Assembly (NCBI RefSeq): GCF_040869045.1
Contig: NC_090319.1
Span: forward strand, 60,732,779-60,796,778
Reading direction: 5' to 3'
Source of the DNA: Eurosta solidaginis
Lineage: Eukaryota; Arthropoda; Insecta; Diptera; Tephritidae
DNA: 64,000 nucleotides
Positions within the stretch are counted from its first letter, which is position 1; each line of letters starts with the position of its first letter. The position numbers and the translations under genes were made by a program. The notes beneath the pieces were generated by a model. That model was not told the DNA's origin, made no database searches, and saw only the letters and a program-made list of their open reading frames with translations. Positions 58,580 through 64,000 of the stretch are shown here, piece after piece.

Positions 58580-59740
58580 GGTCAGAAAATCGCTGATCTA
58601 ATTTGCCATACTTGATAGAAGATTGTCGTGCACAAGGGTACGATAACGGCGCCAATATGAAAGGAGCTTAGAACGGAGCACTACGTCACATCCTCGACAA
58701 AAACTCGAATGCTGATTACTCGCTTCTGCAACCCACAGTCTCAATTTATGTGGTGTTGATGCTGCAGAATGTTGTACGGCTGCAACTACTTTCTTCGGAG
58801 TTTTACTATTTTCAGCAGCACTCCACAACGATGGGACATTTTCAAAAAAATGTACCGAGCTCTCTTCATAGTCTTTCAGCCAAAAGCCAAATTTGACTGC
58901 GCAAGCATACGGAGATGTTACGAGCATTCTCAAGTATATCTACAAGTTCGAATGTATCTTGCTGTCCTCAATTTGGTTCAAAATACTGACTACCATTAAT
59001 GACAGAAACGTGGTCCTCCAAGCTAGAGACGCCACCATAGATGTTGACGTCCGACATCTTGATACCTTATTAGCTGATTTGAAGTGGATCAGGAACCAAT
59101 GGGAAACAATTTTAAACGAATGCAAAACAGTTGCTATTCAATTGAACACCTCGCCAAAGTTTCCGGACATTCGAAAGAGAAACCCCAAAAGACGTTCTGA
59201 AGATAAATTAAATGAGATGATTACGGATGATTCAGAGTCTGTTCTTAAAAACAATACATCACTGGCATTACTGAACGATTTGCAGCCATGAACCAATAAT
59301 TTGTTTATGATTTGCAGCTATAAGAAATTTGAGCGAGACGTTTTCCTTTTTGTGGCAATTTGAAGACATGGATGAAACTACGGTTAGGGCGAGCGCAGCA
59401 AAATTTGTCGAAAAATACAGGTCGGACATTTCTCAAAGCTTAGAATGCGAAATAATTCACTTGAAACACATTTACGAAGCAAATTTTGATAAAGGTCTGG
59501 CACCACTGGAATAGCGAAATGCTATCTATGTTCAAAATCTGTATACAATTTTCCCCAACATTTGTGTTGCTTTGTGTATCTTTTGCACTATACCTGTCAC
59601 TGTAGCTAGGCAGAACGTTCCTTCAGCGTCCTTTCAAGAATTAAAAACTTTCATAGATCGTGATCATCTCAAGAGCGAGTTTCATGCTTGACACGCTTTG
59701 TGTTGAATCCGTTTTGGCAAGGCAATTAAATTTTGATATT
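58580..59740 (+). pseudogene. hAT-family transposase remnant (ZMYM1/TTF-type)
   Basis: Plus-strand pieces in order: GYDNGANMKG (near 58635), ATHSLNLCGV.AAECC, TSILKYIYKFECILLSSIW, LQARDATIDVDVRHLDTLL and, at 59600, a decayed C-terminal dimerisation block (PVTVA..). This is the order in hAT-like transposases with a DUF4371 region. Frames 58893-59291 and 59329-59514 are the longest intact parts. Dead through stops and frameshifts. Confidence 0.75.
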
Positions 59741-61480
59741 ATTATAAAAATTTTGCAGCGAAAAAAGCAAGTAAAGCCACTCTTTGATATCCGAACTTTC
59801 TATATTGAATAACTAAAATTATAATCATCATTAAATTTATCAGAAATGTATTAAAATGTTACCAAAAAACTAGAAAAGATTATTTGAAACAATATGTGGC
59901 TGTTAAAAAAGAAAAAAGAAAGAAGAACGTGAGCTCTTAGTCCAAAAATCATTTAGTTGATGTGGTAAAATTTTTTTTGATATAATCCATCAATAATGAT
60001 TCATGAATGAGACGTCATTAATTCAACTTAATGAAATGTATTAGTGGATTTTTATAGGGGGCCCGTAAATTGTTTAGTCCCGGGCCCGGATTTTCTCTCT
60101 ACGGCGCTACTAGCAAGTACCCGGCTTACTTCGTTACGCCGCAAAAAGTAAGGCAATGTTTTGCAGCATACAATCATAAATACAATGTACATACATCAGC
60201 TCGTTGCGAGCAAAAAACTCGTGCATTTGCCAAACGCGAAACGCGAAATGACGCACTCTCCTTTGACTGTGAGTATATGTGTCTCTTTAGTGCTTTTGTT
60301 GGCCCGATGTAGCTTGGGTTTGGCCATCAAAAAGTCTTATGCTTGCATTATTTGGGGGTTTTCATCAACTTTATCCTAAAAATAAAAGGCTTTAGTTTGT
60401 GAAAATTAAAAAAATAAAAAGCGCAGGGTGTTTATTTGCGTCAATACTTTCTTAAACAAAAAAAATCATAAAAATCGGTTTGGTAGAGGTGTTCTATCAT
60501 TCGTGAAGAGATGGTCTAAAGCAGGGATGGGCCTATTTTCGGCTCCTAAATCAGTTTCAGTGCCAGCAAGTACTAGGTGAGACGTTTGTGTGTTTTGGGG
60601 AGTTAGGGGAGTAAAAAAATACATTGGAAATATCGTACGCTTCGTTTTAAACGATATTTATCGCAAGAAGGTTGCGGAAACACTAAAAAACTGAAATGAA
60701 AATATTCTCTCTCAACCTCGAAAACCAATTCCCAAACTGTGTTGCAATAGTACGAAAACAAAAACATACATTTTTTGGCAGGAAATACGAAAAACGGAAT
60801 AACCATAGACTGAAGTCGACTTTATGTTAAGCAGCGCATTATTGACATTCATTTCGCCTTCACATACATTTAATTATAAGCAAACCGATTAATTTTGCAA
60901 TATATACATAAAAGTATTTAAAAAGTATTTTTAAAGTAGTAGCATTAGAGGAAGTAGTAGTAGAAAAAGCAGTAAAAGTAGTAGTATAAAATCGTGGTAA
61001 AACGAAACCCTTTTCAGACTTGTTGGCAGTGTTGCCACGAGCCTAGAAAGAAATGAATCAGTTTACAAATAAAAAAGTACCAATCGCATAAACAACGACT
61101 AATTTTACCAGTTTTATTATAAACATAACTGTTTTCATTTATAAATTTCAAATTATGGAGGAATCTTCAAATTTCTTCAGCTCACATACATATATCGTTA
61201 AATGCACACTGCAAAAATTGTTGGAGCATGTGTTGCATGTGTGTTTAATTTACGGCGACCATTTTTCTAATTTTAAATCTTGCTTTGTTTATGATTTGAA
61301 TCATGAAGGAACTTTTAAAATTACAACTGAAAATTCATTTCGAGTTGTGAATCACAAAAGCGACATACAGATTTTTGGCCTTTAGTGCGAGCGAAGCCGC
61401 CGGTAAAGGCTAGTTTATCATAAAACGCTTAATAATTTGAACATAATAAGAGCGATGGCAGCTCTATTTTCCACATATGT
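59741..61480. other. Spacer, no supported gene
   Basis: A ggggggcccgtaaattg / cccgggcccgg pair near 60056 may be an end of the hAT element. cagggatgggcc at 60522 is another possible hAT terminus without a partner. The frame 61155-61385 (76 codons, ATG in decent context) has no recognisable motif and is left uncalled. The segment 60940-60985 has agtagtag-type low complexity. Confidence 0.4.
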
Positions 61481-64000
61481 ACTTACTTACTTAATTGGCG
61501 CTTAACCGTCTAAACGGTTATGGCCGTCCAACAAGGCGCGCCAGTCGCTCCTTCGCTCCGCCAACCGGCGCCAATTGGTCACACCAAGGGAGTTTAAATC
61601 GTTTTCCACCTGGTCCTTCCAACGGAGTGGGGGCCGCCCTCTACCTCTGCTTCCATAGGCGGGTTCCGATAGAAACACTTTCTTGGCCGGAGCATCATCT
61701 TTCATTCGCATAACATGGCCTAGCCAGCGCAGCCGCTGCGTTTTAATTCGCTGGACTATGTTGATGTCTGCGTATAGCTCGTACAGCTCATCATTAAATC
61801 TTCTTCGGTACTCGCCATCGCCAACGCGTAGAGGTCCATAAATCTTTCGAAGAACTTTTCTCTCGAACACTCCCAAAGCCGCTTCATCTGCTGTTGTCAT
61901 GGTCCATGCTTCTGCCCCATATAGCAGGACGGGTACGATAAGTGACTTGTAGAGTATGATTTTCGTTCGCCGAGAGAGGACTTTACTTTTCAATTGCCTA
62001 CCTAGTCCAAAGTAGCATTTATTGGCAAGATTGATTCTTCGCTGGATTTCAGTGCTGATGTTGTTGCTAATGTTGATGCTGGTTCCCAAATAAACGAAGT
62101 CTTTTACTATTTCGAAATTATGGCTGCCAACAGTAGCGTGGTTGCCAAGGCGCATATGCGCTGACTCTTTGCTCGATGACAGCAGGTACTTCGTTTTGTC
62201 CTCATTCACCATCAAACCCATCTTTACCGCTTCTTTTTCCAGCTTGGAGTAAGCAGAACTAACAGCGCGGGTGTTTAGGCCGATGATATCAATGTCATCA
62301 GCATATGCCAGTAATTGCACGCTTTTATAGTATATTGTTCCAGTGCGGTTAAGTTCTGCAGCTAGTATAATTTTCTCCAGCATCAAATTAAAGAAATCGC
62401 ACGATAGGGGGTCACCCTGTCTGAAACCTCGTTTAGTTTCGAACGGCTCGGAGAGGTCCTTCCCAATTCTGACTGAACTGATGGTGTTGCTCAACGTCAT
62501 TTTGCACAGCCGTATAAGTTTTGTGGGGAAACCAAATTCAGACATAGCGGCATATAGGCAGCTCCTTTTCGTGCTGTCGAAGGCGGCTTTAAAGTCGACG
62601 AAGAGGTGGTGTGTGTCGATTCTCTTTTCACGGGTTTTTTCCAAGATTTGGCGCATTGTGAAAATCTGGTCGATGGTAGATTTACCAGGTCTGAAGCCGC
62701 ACTGATAAGGTCCAATCAGCCGGTTCACGGTGGGCTTCAATCTTTCGCACAATACACTTGAAAGGACCTTATATGCGATATTAAGAAGGCTGATTCCACG
62801 ATAGTTGGTGCATTTTGCAGTATCCCCCTTCTTGTGGACTGGGCAAAGAACACTTAGATTCCAACCGTCGGGCATGCTTTCGTCCGCCCATATTTTGCTA
62901 AGAAGCTGCTGCATGCGCCTTACCAACTCCTCGCCGCCGAACTTGAATAGCTCCGCAGGAAATCCATCAGCGCCCACGGCCTTGTTGTTTTTCAATCTGG
63001 TTATTGCTATTCTAACTTCGTCATAATCGGGCGGGGGGACATATATTCCATCATCATCGATTGCGGGATCGGGTTCTTCATCTCTGCGCGGTGAATTGCT
63101 GCCTCCATTTAGGAGAGCAGAGAAGTGTTCCCTCCATAATCTAAGCACTCTCTGGACATCAGTTACAAGGTCGCCGTTTTCATTCCTACAGGAGTTTGCC
63201 CCGGTCTTAAAACCTTCCGTCTGTCGCCGTATTTTTTGGTAGAATTTTCGGGCGTTATTCCTGGTGGCTAGCAGCTCAAGCTCCTCGCACTCACGCCTTT
63301 CTGCTTCTGCTTTTTTCTTCCTGAAAAGGCGTCTCGCTTCCCTTTTCAACTCACGATAGCGTTCACACACTCCTCTTGTCGCGCTCGCTTTTAACGTAGC
63401 CCTGTAGGCAGCGTCCTTTCTTTCGGTCGCAACGCGGCATTCTTCATCATACCAGTTGTTTTTTCGTGGGCGCCGGTAACCAATTTTTTCCTCGGCGGCA
63501 GTATGAAGTGCTTTGGAGATATGCTCCCACTGCTCCTGTATTCCTTCAGGATGAGTTGTGCCCTCAGAGAGCAGGTGTGAGAGTCGAGTTGCGAAATCAT
63601 TGGCAGTCTGTTGTGATTGAAGCTTTTCGACGTCTAGCTTTCCTTGTGTTTTTTGTTCCTTGTTTTTAGCCGCGTTGAGGCGGGTGCGTATTTTGGCTGC
63701 AACGAGATAATGGTCCGAATCGATGTTAGGTCCTCGGATCGTTCGCACATCTAAAACACTGGAGGCATGCCGTCCGTCTATCACAACGTGATCGATCTGA
63801 TTGCGAGTATTTCGATCAGGAGACAGCCATGTAGCTTGATGTATCTTTTTATGTATGAACCTCGTGCTTGATATGACCATGTTTCGAGCACCGGCAAAGT
63901 CAATCAGCCTCAGTCCGTTAGGAGAAGTTTCATTGTGTAGGCTGAACTTTCCGACTGTAGGGCCAAAAACACCTTCTTTGCCCACCCTGGCGTTAAAGTC
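61481..64000 (-). mobile_element. RTE-clade LINE, 3' portion, continues beyond the window
   Basis: Short 3' end: after the stop only ~20 bp, then (TAAG)n-type repeats (acttacttactta at 61481-61493). That compact, repeat-ended 3' UTR is typical of RTE elements. The truncated sister at 15033-15694 is nearly identical. Confidence 0.85.
61502..64000 (-). CDS. RTE-type endonuclease/reverse transcriptase (partial, intact frame)
   Basis: The frame is open from the window edge (64000) to TAA at 61502-61504, more than 830 codons without a stop. The N-terminal part is the end of an APE endonuclease ([10 protein letters not shown] at the edge, then RNQIDHV and the SDH motif near 63700). RT follows: [52 protein letters not shown] and YADD (62294-62305). 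The C-terminal segment has [31 protein letters not shown] and a final DWRALLDGH, the pattern also seen in BovB/RTE proteins. The product nicks target DNA and copies its RNA there. The true start lies outside the window. Confidence 0.9.
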   Translation of the reverse strand, partial: DFNARVGKEGVFGPTVGKFSLHNETSPNGLRLIDFAGARNMVISSTRFIHKKIHQATWLSPDRNTRNQIDHVVIDGRHASSVLDVRTIRGPNIDSDHYLVAAKIRTRLNAAKNKEQKTQGKLDVEKLQSQQTANDFATRLSHLLSEGTTHPEGIQEQWEHISKALHTAAEEKIGYRRPRKNNWYDEECRVATERKDAAYRATLKASATRGVCERYRELKREARRLFRKKKAEAERRECEELELLATRNNARKFYQKIRRQTEGFKTGANSCRNENGDLVTDVQRVLRLWREHFSALLNGGSNSPRRDEEPDPAIDDDGIYVPPPDYDEVRIAITRLKNNKAVGADGFPAELFKFGGEELVRRMQQLLSKIWADESMPDGWNLSVLCPVHKKGDTAKCTNYRGISLLNIAYKVLSSVLCERLKPTVNRLIGPYQCGFRPGKSTIDQIFTMRQILEKTREKRIDTHHLFVDFKAAFDSTKRSCLYAAMSEFGFPTKLIRLCKMTLSNTISSVRIGKDLSEPFETKRGFRQGDPLSCDFFNLMLEKIILAAELNRTGTIYYKSVQLLAYADDIDIIGLNTRAVSSAYSKLEKEAVKMGLMVNEDKTKYLLSSSKESAHMRLGNHATVGSHNFEIVKDFVYLGTSINISNNISTEIQRRINLANKCYFGLGRQLKSKVLSRRTKIILYKSLIVPVLLYGAEAWTMTTADEAALGVFERKVLRKIYGPLRVGDGEYRRRFNDELYELYADINIVQRIKTQRLRWLGHVMRMKDDAPAKKVFLSEPAYGSRGRGRPPLRWKDQVENDLNSLGVTNWRRLAERRSDWRALLDGHNRLDG

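Noticed and set aside
60070..60312. 80-codon frame after the hAT remnant
   Set aside because: No motif. It overlaps another frame of similar length and likely occurs by chance.

Overview
The window is a gene-poor, transposon-dense stretch of an insect genome, almost certainly a higher fly (Diptera). Tephritid-like is my best guess, at low confidence. The basis is a ZAD-type zinc-finger gene exon (a domain expanded in insects), short 55-85 bp introns, Jockey, RTE and RNase-H-bearing LINEs, a Ty3/Gypsy element primed by tRNA-Leu, and long AT-rich repeats of a kind familiar from fly genomes. Only one exon looks like an ordinary host gene (56122-56755, ZAD domain). Nearly everything else recognisable is a mobile element or its remains.

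Layout. 1-13 kb holds fragments of LINEs, a Tc1 remnant, a Tourist-like MITE and a short (CAA)n-tailed retroposon with perfect target-site duplications (TSDs). 13-21 kb holds a 1.5-kb tandem duplication whose first copy is interrupted by a 3.95-kb satellite-bearing element; the second copy is the near-empty site. 21-24 kb contains foldback elements, including a perfect 62-bp-arm inverted repeat. 24-31 kb is a four-level nest of LINEs, a satellite-bearing element and a SINE. 30.86-33.24 kb is a 2.38-kb DNA element with perfect 14-bp CACTG termini enclosing a five-exon gene of an unrecognised family. 33-39 kb has a solo LTR, SINEs, another satellite-family element and a 1.07-kb TIR element. 39.4-47.2 kb is one element opened by three later insertions, the largest a 5.64-kb Gypsy retrotransposon. 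47-54 kb has Harbinger-like elements, a broken Harbinger transposase gene, SINEs and the inverted second copy of the 1.07-kb TIR element. 55-56.8 kb has a satellite-family element ending 29 bp before the ZAD start codon. 57-60 kb has LINE and hAT remains. 61.5-64 kb has a long intact RTE-clade LINE ORF that runs off the window.

The most informative result is architectural. Six elements define a repeat class with fixed ends (5' CAAGTAAGG-like, 3' GAGTAT or AAGGTAT), AA/TT flanks, a hairpin just inside the 5' end, and an inverted copy of the 3' terminus about 40 bp from the 5' end. A second strong result is the CACTG element with its intron-containing gene. Many insertion boundaries here were fixed to the base from TSDs, and they give a relative order of events. 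Boundaries given without a TSD are approximate to about 10-30 bp.
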